Assembly (NCBI RefSeq): GCF_947503045.1
Contig: NZ_CANNCF010000002.1
Span: 527,501 to 591,500 of the forward strand
Origin: an uncultured Tateyamaria sp.
GTDB lineage: Bacteria > Pseudomonadota > Alphaproteobacteria > Rhodobacterales > Rhodobacteraceae
Length of the DNA stretch: 64,000 nt
Reading direction: 5' to 3'
The notes below the pieces were generated by a model. That model had not been told where the DNA came from and ran no database searches. It worked only from the letters and a program-made list of their open reading frames with translations. Below are positions 15,777-24,194 of the stretch, piece by piece; positions within the stretch are counted from its first letter, which is position 1; each line of letters starts with the position of its first letter. The position numbers and the translations under genes were made by a program.

Positions 15777-16694
15777 ATGACAAACGTCCTGACAATTCTG
15801 GCGGCATTTATTCTGGGCTTTGCGCTGTCGCGGGCCTCGACCTGCACCGTGGCTGCGACCAAGCGTCTGGTGTTGCAGCGCAAGGTCGACTGGTTGGTCG
15901 GGATCGGTATCGCCATCGGGTGGTCCGCGCTTGCCCTCGTGCTGATCGGTCTGTTTGCACCCGACAGGATGGCCGTCCCGCAGGCGTTTGCGGTCAACAC
16001 CACGGTTGTGGTCGCCGCACTGATCATGGGGGTTGGCGCGTGGCTGAATGACGGATGTTTCATCGGCGCGGTCGGGCGGATCAGCAGCGGCAACCTCTCG
16101 TTTCTTGCAACCTTTGCAGGCCTCGCGGCCTCGCGCCTGCTGGGAGATATCGGCGTCATGGTCGGCATGGCCCCGATGGAACCCGCCAGCCGCCTGTCCG
16201 CACAATCGGGCGAGCCGTTCTGGGCCTTCATCGCCGTTTTTGCATTGCTTCTGGGGTGGAGCATCTGGCGCATCGCGCGGCGCAGGCAAGAGGCGATCAT
16301 CGCGCTGGCCGTGATGGGGGCCGCCGCCGCGCTGGTCTATTCACTGCAACCCAGCTGGAGCTACGAGGCCCTGATCGGACGTCTCGTGCATGGCGAAAAC
16401 GTTTTGGACAACCTCGTGGTGGTGCTGACGGTCGCCGCGCTGTTTGCCGGGGCCACGATTTCGTCCGCGTTGAACAACCGGTTTGAATTGCGCCTGCTCG
16501 GGGTCACCGGGACCCTGTCCTGCTTTGCCGGTGGTATTCTGATGGGGGCGGGGGCGCAGATGCTGCCCGGCGGTAACGACACCCTGATCCTGTGGATGAT
16601 CCCCAGCTTTGCCGTGCACGCATTGGTGGCTTACGCGCTGATGGTCGCCACGGTGGCCCTGATCCTGTTACTGCGGCCCACCCGCGCGATGTAG
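15777..16694 (+). CDS. YeeE/YedE family sulfur-compound transporter
   Basis: A 305-residue membrane protein with about nine helices. The conserved cysteine motifs of the thiosulfate-transporter family are present: SRASTCTVAATKR near 18-30 and WLNDGCFIGAVGRISSGN near 88-105. In characterised members such cysteines relay thiosulfate across the inner membrane. No TusA-like gene is adjacent. The start follows directly after a purine-rich GGCACAAGGCACCCC segment; the site is weak but the frame begins with a clean helix. Confidence 0.82.
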   Translation: MTNVLTILAAFILGFALSRASTCTVAATKRLVLQRKVDWLVGIGIAIGWSALALVLIGLFAPDRMAVPQAFAVNTTVVVAALIMGVGAWLNDGCFIGAVGRISSGNLSFLATFAGLAASRLLGDIGVMVGMAPMEPASRLSAQSGEPFWAFIAVFALLLGWSIWRIARRRQEAIIALAVMGAAAALVYSLQPSWSYEALIGRLVHGENVLDNLVVVLTVAALFAGATISSALNNRFELRLLGVTGTLSCFAGGILMGAGAQMLPGGNDTLILWMIPSFAVHALVAYALMVATVALILLLRPTRAM

Positions 16695-16719
16695 CGAATG
16701 TGTCCCTGTGCACCATGCC

Positions 16720-17781
16720 TCACAACCCGACGAAATAGTCCGCCAGAGCCATGAAGACGGGAATGCTCAGGATCGCGATGGGCGTGCCCAAACCGGTCGA
16801 GGTGCCGACATAGGCCGACGGGTTGGCATCCGGCAGGGCCGCGCGCATCGTCGGCGGGCCGGAAATGTCCGAGCTTGAGGCCGCCATCACCGCCAGCAGC
16901 ACGATGCCGCCACCCGAAAACCCGGTCAGATGATGCGCGATCAGCCCCACGCCAAAGCCCAACGCGCCATGCACCACCGGGGCAGCCAGCCCATAAAGCA
17001 GATAGGCATGGGCCACACCGCGTAGCTCGGACAGGCGCGACCACGCCTCCATCCCCATGATCAGCATCAGGATCGACAACAGGCCCCGGAACAACGGCTC
17101 GTAAAAGCTGTCATAAACCGTCTCGGGCCGCGCAAAGAGACCAAGGGCGAGCCCCAGCAGCAGGGCAGAGATCGCGGGGCTGCGCACCGTGTCCGTCAGG
17201 ATACCCCGCACAAGACCCGGCTCGACCGCGTCTGCCATCCCGCCAGTTCCGCCGCCCATCACCATCGTCCCACCCTGAACAGAGGCCGCAGCCGCCTTGC
17301 GCGCCGCCGCCAGCCGGGCCAGCACGATGGCCGTAACCAACGCCGCCACATCCATGAACGGGTAAAGCGCTCCGATGAACCCTTCATAGGCCACGCCCGC
17401 GTCATCCAGCATCGCCATACCAGCCGCGAGGGTCGAGGCAGACACGGCCCCGAACAGACCCGCCGTCGCCATCCCGTCCATCTGCGACACGCCCTTCAGG
17501 CGCGCGAGCGTGACCTTGCCCAAAAGCACAATCGCGATCCCCACCCCGGCCGCCAGCAGCGCCGGCACCACCAGTTCAACGAAATCCGCCTCGCGCACCG
17601 AGATCCCCGCCCCGATGCCCACCTTGAGCAGCAGCAGGATCACGATGAACTTGTAGACCGGCTCGGGCACCTCCAGCTTGCTGCCAAGGGCGGCAATCAT
17701 CATCCCCCCGATCAGAAAGGCCAACGTGGGCTTTTGCATTTGTTCGACGATGTTCGTGGTGATGCTCAGGATGATGTCCAT
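16720..17781 (-). CDS. sbtA: Sodium-dependent bicarbonate permease SbtA
   Basis: A 353-residue membrane protein of the SbtA (former DUF897) family with about ten helices arranged in two repeats (LAFLIGGMMIAALGSKLEVP and LLLGLALGLFARPETVYDSF). Conserved parts include GIGAGISVREADF, SASTLAAGMAMLDDAG and SSSDISGPPTMRAALPDANPSAYVGTSTGLGTP read in pieces near the end. SbtA imports bicarbonate with sodium. The PII-like partner SbtB is not adjacent. AGGAGG precedes the ATG. The divergent LysR gene probably regulates it. Confidence 0.88.
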   Translation of the reverse strand: MDIILSITTNIVEQMQKPTLAFLIGGMMIAALGSKLEVPEPVYKFIVILLLLKVGIGAGISVREADFVELVVPALLAAGVGIAIVLLGKVTLARLKGVSQMDGMATAGLFGAVSASTLAAGMAMLDDAGVAYEGFIGALYPFMDVAALVTAIVLARLAAARKAAAASVQGGTMVMGGGTGGMADAVEPGLVRGILTDTVRSPAISALLLGLALGLFARPETVYDSFYEPLFRGLLSILMLIMGMEAWSRLSELRGVAHAYLLYGLAAPVVHGALGFGVGLIAHHLTGFSGGGIVLLAVMAASSSDISGPPTMRAALPDANPSAYVGTSTGLGTPIAILSIPVFMALADYFVGL

Positions 17782-17835
17782 GGCGGTGCCTCCTTGCTGA
17801 TGGGGTGCAAGTAGCGCCGTGCTGTGAAATTAAAA

Positions 17836-17865
17836 AATAGATGTTTTATGTGTTTCCGTTCTATT
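17836..17865. promoter_or_regulatory. Candidate LysR-type operator between sbtA and the LysR gene
   Basis: AATAGA (17836-17841) and TCTATT (17860-17865) form an inverted repeat in the AT-rich centre of the 94-base divergent gap. LysR regulators often bind such dyads beside their own gene. The arms are short, so this is only a candidate. Confidence 0.35.
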
Positions 17866-17875
17866 TATGTGAACT

Positions 17876-18736
17876 ATGGATCAATTGAACTATCACCACC
17901 TGCGCTATTTCCGCGCCGTGGCGCATGAGGGCAACCTCACGCGGGCAGCGGAGAAACTGAACCTGTCGCAATCGGCCCTGTCCACGCAGATCAAGGCGCT
18001 GGAGGCGCGGCTGGGCCATGACCTGTTTGACCGGGTGGGCCGCCAATTGGTGCTGACCGAGGTCGGACGCATCGCCCTTGATCACGCCGACCGGATATTT
18101 GGCACCGGGGCCGAGTTGATGCAGACGCTGGCGCGCACCTCCGGAACGGTGCCACCCTTGCGCGTGGGGGCGCTGTCGACCCTGTCGCGCAACTTTCAGA
18201 TGCAGTTTTTGAACCCCGTCTTGGGTGATCCAACCCTCGACCTGGTCCTGAAATCCGGCAGCGCCGATCAACTGCTGGCCGACCTGTCTGACCTCGCGCT
18301 GGATGTGGTGCTGACCACCGACGCACCGCGCAGTGCTGCAGGGCAGGACTTTATCGCCCACCAATTGGCCGAAACCGAGGTCCGCCTGTACGGCGTTCCC
18401 GCCCGGATGGGCCACACCACCCTGCGCGACCTCCTGGAAAACGAGCCGGTGATCGTCCCCACCGAAAGCGCCATCCGCACCGGGTTCAACAGCCTGACGG
18501 CGCGCATCGGCGTGCAGCCACGAATCCTTGCGGATGTCGACGACATGGCGATGGTGCGCCTGCTGGCCAACAGTGGCGCAGGCCTCGCCCTGGCCCCGCC
18601 CATAGTGCTCAAGGATGAAATCGCGGCGGGCACTCTGGTCACTGCCCCCTTCGATCTGGGCATCACCGACCGGTTCTTTGCGATCACCACGCGGCGCAGC
18701 TTTGCGCATCCGATGCTGGCGACCCTGCTGGGCTGA
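17876..18736 (+). CDS. LysR-family transcriptional regulator
   Basis: A 286-residue regulator with the N-terminal winged helix (NYHHLRYFRAVAHEGNLTRAAEKLNLSQ in pieces, residues 4-31) and an effector domain resembling NhaR-type members. Because it diverges from sbtA with a 94-base gap, control of bicarbonate or sodium-coupled uptake is a fair inference. The ATG at 17876 sits in GAACTATGGATC, with no strong ribosome site. Confidence 0.88.
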   Translation: MDQLNYHHLRYFRAVAHEGNLTRAAEKLNLSQSALSTQIKALEARLGHDLFDRVGRQLVLTEVGRIALDHADRIFGTGAELMQTLARTSGTVPPLRVGALSTLSRNFQMQFLNPVLGDPTLDLVLKSGSADQLLADLSDLALDVVLTTDAPRSAAGQDFIAHQLAETEVRLYGVPARMGHTTLRDLLENEPVIVPTESAIRTGFNSLTARIGVQPRILADVDDMAMVRLLANSGAGLALAPPIVLKDEIAAGTLVTAPFDLGITDRFFAITTRRSFAHPMLATLLG

Positions 18737-18839
18737 CACACAACCCCCTCTGCCAACGCGCACAGACGCCGCCCTTGTACATCTGCTCTGTTGGCATAGG
18801 TTTGCCCTCAACCAAGGACACACCCGAAAGGCGTCACGC

Positions 18840-19718
18840 ATGAGCGATCCAACCTACACACCGCCCGAAAAATGGACATGGGACGCGGAATCCGGCGGTC
18901 AATTCGCGTCGATCAACCGCCCCATCGCTGGCCCCACCGCGGACAAGGACTTGCCAGTCGGGAAGCACCCTTTCCAGCTTTACTCTCTGGCCACACCCAA
19001 CGGGGTCAAGGTCACCATGCTGTTCGAGGAACTGCTCGCCGCAGGCGTCAAAGAGGCCGAATATGACGCCTGGCTGATCAAGATCGGTGACGGCGAACAG
19101 TTCGGGTCGGGATTTGTGGACGCCAACCCCAACTCCAAGATCCCGGCGCTGATTGATCGTTCGGGAGACAACCCTGTGCGGGTGTTTGAATCCGGCTCGA
19201 TCCTGATCCACCTGGCCGAGAAATTCGGGATGTTCCTGCCCAGCCAAGGGCCTGCCCGCACCGAAGTGATGAACTGGCTGATGTGGCAAATGGGCTCGGC
19301 CCCGTTCCTTGGCGGTGGCTTTGGCCATTTCTATGCCTACGCGCCCGAGAAATACGAATACCCGATCAACCGCTATGCAATGGAAAGCAAACGCCAGCTT
19401 GACGTGCTTGACCGGGAACTGGCGACGCGGCCCTACATCGCGGGGGATGAGTACTCCATCGCCGATATGGCGATCTGGCCGTGGTATGGGCAGTTGTGCC
19501 TTGGGCGGCTTTATTCCGCGGCTGAATTCTTGGATGTGGAAAGCTACAAGAACGTCATGGCCTGGGCGAAAAGGATCGACGCGCGGCCTGCGACCTTGCG
19601 CGGGCGCATGGTCAACCGCGCCTTTGGCGAGCCAGAGATGCAATTGCACGAGCGCCACGATGCGTCCGATTTCGACACGCAAACGCAGGACAAGATCGGC
19701 ACCGACAGCACCGAGTGA
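18840..19718 (+). CDS. yghU: YghU-type glutathione-dependent disulfide-bond oxidoreductase
   Basis: A 292-residue member of the Nu-class GST family. The N-terminus TYTPPEKWTWD, the thioredoxin-fold stretch HPFQLYSLATPNGVKVTMLFEELL, ANPNSKIPALID and ESGSILIHLAEKFG, and the C-terminal GDEYSIADMAIWPWYG are all typical. The E. coli enzyme reduces disulfides with two bound glutathiones. The start is the ATG at 18840; an open frame reaching 18615 only continues into the LysR gene. Confidence 0.92.
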   Translation: MSDPTYTPPEKWTWDAESGGQFASINRPIAGPTADKDLPVGKHPFQLYSLATPNGVKVTMLFEELLAAGVKEAEYDAWLIKIGDGEQFGSGFVDANPNSKIPALIDRSGDNPVRVFESGSILIHLAEKFGMFLPSQGPARTEVMNWLMWQMGSAPFLGGGFGHFYAYAPEKYEYPINRYAMESKRQLDVLDRELATRPYIAGDEYSIADMAIWPWYGQLCLGRLYSAAEFLDVESYKNVMAWAKRIDARPATLRGRMVNRAFGEPEMQLHERHDASDFDTQTQDKIGTDSTE

Positions 19719-19782
19719 TTGTCACGGTTGCCGGGTCCACCCGGCACGCTACGTCATGGCGGGACCAACATAGGATCCCGCC

Positions 19783-20265
19783 ATGCGATTGCCCCTGTTC
19801 TGCGCCGCCCTCTGCCTTGCCACACCTGCTGTGGCAGGCGATCTGACCGTCACCTTTCGCGACGGCGCGCCCAAGGATCGGTTCACGATTTCCTATGACG
19901 GGTCCTGTGCTGCGGACGCGATGCAGGTCGCGATTGATCTCGGCACGGCCCCGGCAGGCCTGATCTTTGACATCACCAGCGCGGGGGCAGGGGTTGAAGT
20001 CTTCCAACCACTCGAATGGGTTGTGGGCCGCGCGCGCACCTCGACCGTGACCGACGGAGACACAGTGGTGCGCCTCGATCTAGATGCTCTGGCACCGGGC
20101 GCAATGCTCGCCTTCACCGTCGATATTGATGATACGACAAGTTCCCGGCAGATCACCGTCGATGGCTCTGAAATGGCAGGCGCGACGCTGCGGGCTGTGG
20201 GGCAAGAAGCGCTGTTTGATGCCACCGGCACCGCCCGCCTGTCGCTCCCGCCGTGCCTGTCGTAA
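19783..20265 (+). CDS. Secreted hypothetical protein
   Basis: A 160-residue exported protein. A short signal peptide (MRLPLFCAALCLATPAVAG) is followed by a beta-rich body with two cysteines (one near 42 and one in the terminal PPCLS) that could form a disulfide. I do not recognise the family. Its TAA stop lies inside the left arm of the palindrome at 20262-20287. Confidence 0.7.
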   Translation: MRLPLFCAALCLATPAVAGDLTVTFRDGAPKDRFTISYDGSCAADAMQVAIDLGTAPAGLIFDITSAGAGVEVFQPLEWVVGRARTSTVTDGDTVVRLDLDALAPGAMLAFTVDIDDTTSSRQITVDGSEMAGATLRAVGQEALFDATGTARLSLPPCLS

Positions 20266-20287
20266 GGCGCATTTAGATGCGCCTTAC
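20262..20287. terminator. Bidirectional hairpin between convergent genes
   Basis: GTAAGGCGCAT (20262-20272) and ATGCGCCTTAC (20277-20287) are perfect 11-base arms around a 4-base loop. The hairpin contains the stop of the plus gene and overlaps the stop of the minus gene, so it can end both transcripts. It belongs to the GTAAGGCG hairpin family described under findings. Confidence 0.6.
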
Positions 20288-21954
20288 CGGCGTCCGACCT
20301 GACGACAGATCAGGATCACGGGCAGCAGACCAACGGCCACAATGACCAGACTGGGCACGGCTGCGCCGTCCAGACGCTCGTCCGACGCAAGGCGGTAGGC
20401 CTGCACCGCCAGCGTGTCAAAGTTGAACGGGCGCATGATCAACGTAGCGGGCAGTTCTTTCATCACATCGACAAAGACGATCAGCAGCGCGGTCAGCAGG
20501 CTGGGCGTCAGGATCGGCAGATGCACCCGGCGCAGGGTGGCAAACGGCCCCTTGCCCAGCGACCGGCTGGCCGCATCCATGTTCGCATGCACCCGCGCCT
20601 GTCCACCCTCATAGGCGCCAAGGGCCGCTGCGAGAAACCGCACCATATAGGCAAAGACCAGCAACCAGATAGATCCTGTGATCAGCAGGCCCGTCGAGAT
20701 ATCGAAGGTGGCCCGCATCCACGCATCAAGCGCGTTGTCAAAGGCGGCAAAGGGCACCAGCAGCCCCACGGCGATCACCCCGCCGGGCACCGCATAGCCC
20801 AACCGCGCGATATAGGTGGCCGAGGCGGACGCGCGCCCCGGCTGCGTGCGTTGAAAGAACCCAAGCACAATCGCCGCCCCCAGCGTCAGCACAGCCGCCA
20901 GCGACGCCAGCGTCAGCGAATTGCGCACAAATCCCATATACCGGGGGCTGAACAGATCCTGCCCGGACCCGATGCCAAGGCCGACCAGCGCAATCACCGG
21001 GATCACGGCGCCAAACAGAACCGGCAATCCGCACAGGGTCATCGCCGCACCCGCCTGCCAGCCCTTGAGGTCGATGGGCGGGTGCTCTTTCTGGCCCCGG
21101 CTGGGATCGTGGTATTTCGCCCGCCCGCGCTGCTTGCGTTCGAGCATCGCCAGAAGCAGCGCAAAACTCAGAAGGCAGAGCGCCAGCTGCGCTGCACCCG
21201 CCCGGTCCGCCAGCGAGAACCAGCTGGTATAGATGCCGGTGGCAAAGGTCTGCACCCCGAAATAGGCGACGGTGCCGAAATCGGCGATTGTCTCCATCAC
21301 TGCCAGAAGCACACCTGCGGCGATGGCCGGACGGGCCAGCGGCAGGCTCACCCGCCAGAACGCCGCCCAGGGACGCGACCCCAGCGCGCGCGCTGCCATG
21401 AAGGTCGACCCGCTTTGCTGCAGGAACGACGCCCGCGCAAGCAGGTAAACGTACGGATAGAGCACCAGCACCAGCATCAGCGCCGCGCCCCCAAGGCTGC
21501 GAATTTCCGGAAACCAGTAATCGCGCGGCCCCCAGTCCATGACCGCACGCAGGGTGCTCTGCACAATGCCCGGATGATCCAGCACATGGGTATAGCCATA
21601 GGCCAGAACATAAGCCGGAAAGGCGAGCGGAATGACCAGCGCAATCTCCAGTACGCGCACGCCGGGAAAGCGGGTCATCGTGACCAACCACGCAGCGCCC
21701 ACCCCAATGGTGAAGGTGCCAAGTGACACCAGAAGGACCAGCAGAACCGTATTGGCCACGTAGCGCCCCAGCACGTTGCCTGCCAGATGCACCACCGTGT
21801 CCGTGCCCCCCGACAGGGCCGCAATGGCCACAGCCAGCATGGGCAAAAGGCAGATACCCGCCACGCCAAGCGCCGTCCACGACAACAGGCGCGGTGTCGT
21901 GCGGATGCGCGGGATGGTGGTGGATGCCGTCACTTGGGGGTGTCCTTGGATCAC
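20284..21954 (-). CDS. Iron(III)-type ABC transporter permease (FbpB/AfuB-like)
   Basis: A 556-residue double permease: two BPD-transporter domains in one chain, each with an EAA loop (ARALGSRPWAAFWRVSLPLARP near 190-210 and AASRSLGKGPFATLRRVHLP near 455-475). About twelve helices. This architecture is typical of ferric iron permeases. Neither a binding protein nor an ATPase gene is adjacent, so partners must be elsewhere. The N-terminal start is uncertain; a later Met is not available before the first helix. Confidence 0.85.
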   Translation of the reverse strand: MIQGHPQVTASTTIPRIRTTPRLLSWTALGVAGICLLPMLAVAIAALSGGTDTVVHLAGNVLGRYVANTVLLVLLVSLGTFTIGVGAAWLVTMTRFPGVRVLEIALVIPLAFPAYVLAYGYTHVLDHPGIVQSTLRAVMDWGPRDYWFPEIRSLGGAALMLVLVLYPYVYLLARASFLQQSGSTFMAARALGSRPWAAFWRVSLPLARPAIAAGVLLAVMETIADFGTVAYFGVQTFATGIYTSWFSLADRAGAAQLALCLLSFALLLAMLERKQRGRAKYHDPSRGQKEHPPIDLKGWQAGAAMTLCGLPVLFGAVIPVIALVGLGIGSGQDLFSPRYMGFVRNSLTLASLAAVLTLGAAIVLGFFQRTQPGRASASATYIARLGYAVPGGVIAVGLLVPFAAFDNALDAWMRATFDISTGLLITGSIWLLVFAYMVRFLAAALGAYEGGQARVHANMDAASRSLGKGPFATLRRVHLPILTPSLLTALLIVFVDVMKELPATLIMRPFNFDTLAVQAYRLASDERLDGAAVPSLVIVAVGLLPVILICRQVGRR

Positions 21955-22001
21955 AGGCCTCGCTTATCTTACGTTTTCGCTCGGGTTTCCAGCCCCGGGG
22001 T

Positions 22002-22024
22002 GGCGCAGGACACCTGCGCCTTAC
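22002..22024 (-). repeat. GTAAGGCG-family hairpin
   Basis: GGCGCAGG and CCTGCGCC enclose ACA, and TTAC follows on the plus strand, so the minus strand reads GTAAGGCGCAGG. The form equals that at 20262, 40637 and 51434. Confidence 0.55.
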
Positions 22025-22060
22025 GGACTGATGCAGATGATGCGATGGGATGGACAGTGT

Positions 22061-22118
22061 GAGGGGGGCCAGCCCCCGTCCTTCGGACTCCCCCGGGATT
22101 TTTTGAAATCAGAGAAGG
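22061..22118 (+). repeat. Dispersed GC-hairpin/AT-tract repeat, copy a
   Basis: A GGGGGGCCAGCCCCC hairpin is followed by TCCTTCGGA, then CCCCCGGGATTTTTTGAAA and TCAGAGAAGG. The tail is identical over more than 20 bases with the copy near 31716-31750. Confidence 0.6.
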
Positions 22119-22307
22119 AGCAAGCTTCGCGGACACGCTCCAGTGGAGCGTTTCGCTTGCGAATGGGCGGAGCCCCAGACCGTCCTGGAAAGCCTTGAGT
22201 GGAGCGCTCTTTTCGCGCATCGCTGCCGGGCGGCGCGGGCAGGCCTGCTTGTTCAGGTCGCAATGGGAACGCCCCCAAGACCCCGCCTGCCGCATGCCAT
22301 TACCTGC

Positions 22308-23504
22308 TCAGTCGTAGCTGCGCTGATCCTCGATCACGAGGCCGTCACGCGGCAGGCTGCCGGGCGCGTGCAATTCCACTGTGCCTTTCAGCTTCAACGT
22401 CTCCGCGATGCTCGCCGCATAGACCTCCGGGTCAGTGCCGCTGCTTTCAAGCTGTACCACCATCGCGTCCTGCTGCCCATCACGCTGCGCGAGCACACGG
22501 GCGCGGCTGACCTCGGGGTGTTTGGCCACAAGGGCGGCCACCTGTTCGGGACGCACAAACATCCCCTTGATCTTGGTCGTCTGATCGGCACGGCCCATCC
22601 AACCCTTGATGCGCATGTTGGTGCGCCCGCAAGGGCTTTGACCGGGAAGCACAGCGCTCATGTCGCCTGTGCCAAAGCGGATCAGCGGGTAGTCGGGGTT
22701 GAGCGCGGTCACAACAACTTCGCCCACTTCGCCTTCGGGCACCGGATCACCTGTACCGGGGGTCACGATTTCGACGATCACACCTTCATCCACCACCATG
22801 CCTTCCAGCGCCGGGGTCTCATAGGCGATATTGCCCAGATCGGCAGTGGCATAGGACTGCATGCAGGTGATGCCGCGATCCGCATATTCCTGCCTGAGCG
22901 AGGGAAACAGCGCCCCACCCCCAACCGCCGCCTTGGAGAGTTTCAACTCCACCCCCATCTCATCCGCCTTGTCGAGGATCACCTTGAGGTAATCGGGTGT
23001 GCCCGCATAGGCGGTTGTCCCGATGTCGCGCGCAGCAGTGACCTGCAATTCGGTCTGGCCAGTGCCGGCGGGCAGCACAGCCGCGCCAACAGCGCGCGCC
23101 CCGGACTCAAAAATCATGCCCGCAGGCGTCAGATGATAGCCAAAGCAGTTCTGCACGATGTCCTCGGCCCCGATCCCCACCGCATGCAGAAACCGGCCCA
23201 TGCGCCACCAGTCATGGCTGATCCCCCCGGGTTCATAGATCGGACCCGGGGATTGGAACACATGGGCGAGGTTCTTGACGGTGATCCCACCAAAGGGGGG
23301 GCGCGCCTTTTGCCACTCCGCCAGTTCGGATTTGCGCAGCACGGGCAGCTTGGGAAGGTCGGCAATATCGCGCACCGCGGCGGCAGTGGCACGCCACGCG
23401 TCCGGAGCGACGGTGATGCCATCCAACAACCTGCGCAAAGTGGCCATTTGGGCCGCCGCGCGCGCATCCGCGGACCGCGTTTCCAGATCGTCAAAATATG
23501 TCAT
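22308..23504 (-). CDS. Phenylacetate-CoA ligase-like AMP-forming enzyme
   Basis: A 398-residue adenylate-forming enzyme of the PaaK type. Seen: the FQSPGPIYEPGG segment, SYATADLGNIAYE in place of the usual glycine-rich acid site, the FGTGDMSAV core with the acyl-adenylate Asp, and the C-terminal GRADQTTKIKGMFVRPEQV hinge. It should activate an aryl or other carboxylic acid as CoA thioester; the substrate is not known. Its start overlaps the stop of the gene at 23501 by 4 bases. It ends the ABC transporter gene set. Confidence 0.82.
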   Translation of the reverse strand: MTYFDDLETRSADARAAAQMATLRRLLDGITVAPDAWRATAAAVRDIADLPKLPVLRKSELAEWQKARPPFGGITVKNLAHVFQSPGPIYEPGGISHDWWRMGRFLHAVGIGAEDIVQNCFGYHLTPAGMIFESGARAVGAAVLPAGTGQTELQVTAARDIGTTAYAGTPDYLKVILDKADEMGVELKLSKAAVGGGALFPSLRQEYADRGITCMQSYATADLGNIAYETPALEGMVVDEGVIVEIVTPGTGDPVPEGEVGEVVVTALNPDYPLIRFGTGDMSAVLPGQSPCGRTNMRIKGWMGRADQTTKIKGMFVRPEQVAALVAKHPEVSRARVLAQRDGQQDAMVVQLESSGTDPEVYAASIAETLKLKGTVELHAPGSLPRDGLVIEDQRSYD

Positions 23505-23791
23505 TCACTCAGCCTCAGCTTTAAGGGGCCCTTGTCCGGAACCCTTTGAATATCGCCGCGCACTTCCATCTCAAGACGCACGGTGCACAGATGCCAGCCG
23601 AAACTGCCAAGATCGGCCAACTCTTCGGGGTTCAACCTGCCACGGACATCGGCTTGCAGGGCTTTGGAGGTCATCTCGCCACCCGCGAGGGCGGCGCGGA
23701 TATGCGTCTCCAGCAGATCGTACTTCCAGACGGGGATGTTCGATACACCAACCCGACCCGGTGTCGGGGTGCGGCAGGCCACCCGTTCCAT
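23501..23791 (-). CDS. Small conserved protein, DUF6958-like
   Basis: A 96-residue soluble protein. The second half (LNPEELADLGSFGW, then TVRLEMEVRGDIQRV) resembles a winged-helix-like small family (DUF6958) as I remember it; no function is known. It lies 1 base after the cupin stop and overlaps the ligase start, so it is part of the operon. The start at 23791 is not supported by a good ribosome site and could be a few codons later. Confidence 0.65.
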   Translation of the reverse strand: MERVACRTPTPGRVGVSNIPVWKYDLLETHIRAALAGGEMTSKALQADVRGRLNPEELADLGSFGWHLCTVRLEMEVRGDIQRVPDKGPLKLRLSE

Positions 23792-23792
23792 G

Positions 23793-24173
23793 TCAATTCA
23801 CAGGCTCGACCAGCGGCACACCCTTGCGCACCACATGCGTCGTGATGGCAATCATCGGAGCGTCGCCCACATTGGTCAGCCCGCCATGCACCTGCCCCTC
23901 GGGAAAATAAAGCGGCGTGCCAACGGCAAATTCGACGATATTGCCATTGGGCGCCTCAGCCTGGGCCGGGGTAATGACAACGGCATGTTCGTCGCCCGGA
24001 TGGGTGTGCAGCGGGATCGTCGCGCCGACGGGCACCGTCAGACGGGTGACGATGACCTCCATATTGTCGGACCCAGGCACCGCCGCACGCCGGATTTCCT
24101 CACGCATCACCTCTTGGGCCCAGGCCCCGGCCGCACACAGCGTCAACAGGATGGACGTTATCATCACTTTCAT
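23793..24173 (-). CDS. Periplasmic cupin-domain protein
   Basis: A 126-residue exported single cupin. A signal peptide ends near AGAWAQ (residue 20). Cupin motif 1 is HTHPGDEHAVV (two His and one Glu as metal ligands), and motif 2 has YFPEGQVHGG. Its place between livF and a CoA-ligase gene suggests it handles the transported compound in the periplasm, but this is inference. AAAAGGAGAAAC precedes the ATG. Confidence 0.8.
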   Translation of the reverse strand: MKVMITSILLTLCAAGAWAQEVMREEIRRAAVPGSDNMEVIVTRLTVPVGATIPLHTHPGDEHAVVITPAQAEAPNGNIVEFAVGTPLYFPEGQVHGGLTNVGDAPMIAITTHVVRKGVPLVEPVN

Positions 24174-24194
24174 CGTGTTTCTCCTTTTGCGGCG

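Larger units (their letters stand above)
21955..22307. other. Gap with two repeat families
   Basis: About 350 bases between two minus-strand genes. It holds a GTAAGGCG-family hairpin (22002-22024) and a copy of the GC-hairpin/ATTTTTT repeat (22061-22118). The rest (22120-22300) is GC-rich and non-coding by appearance. Confidence 0.55.
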
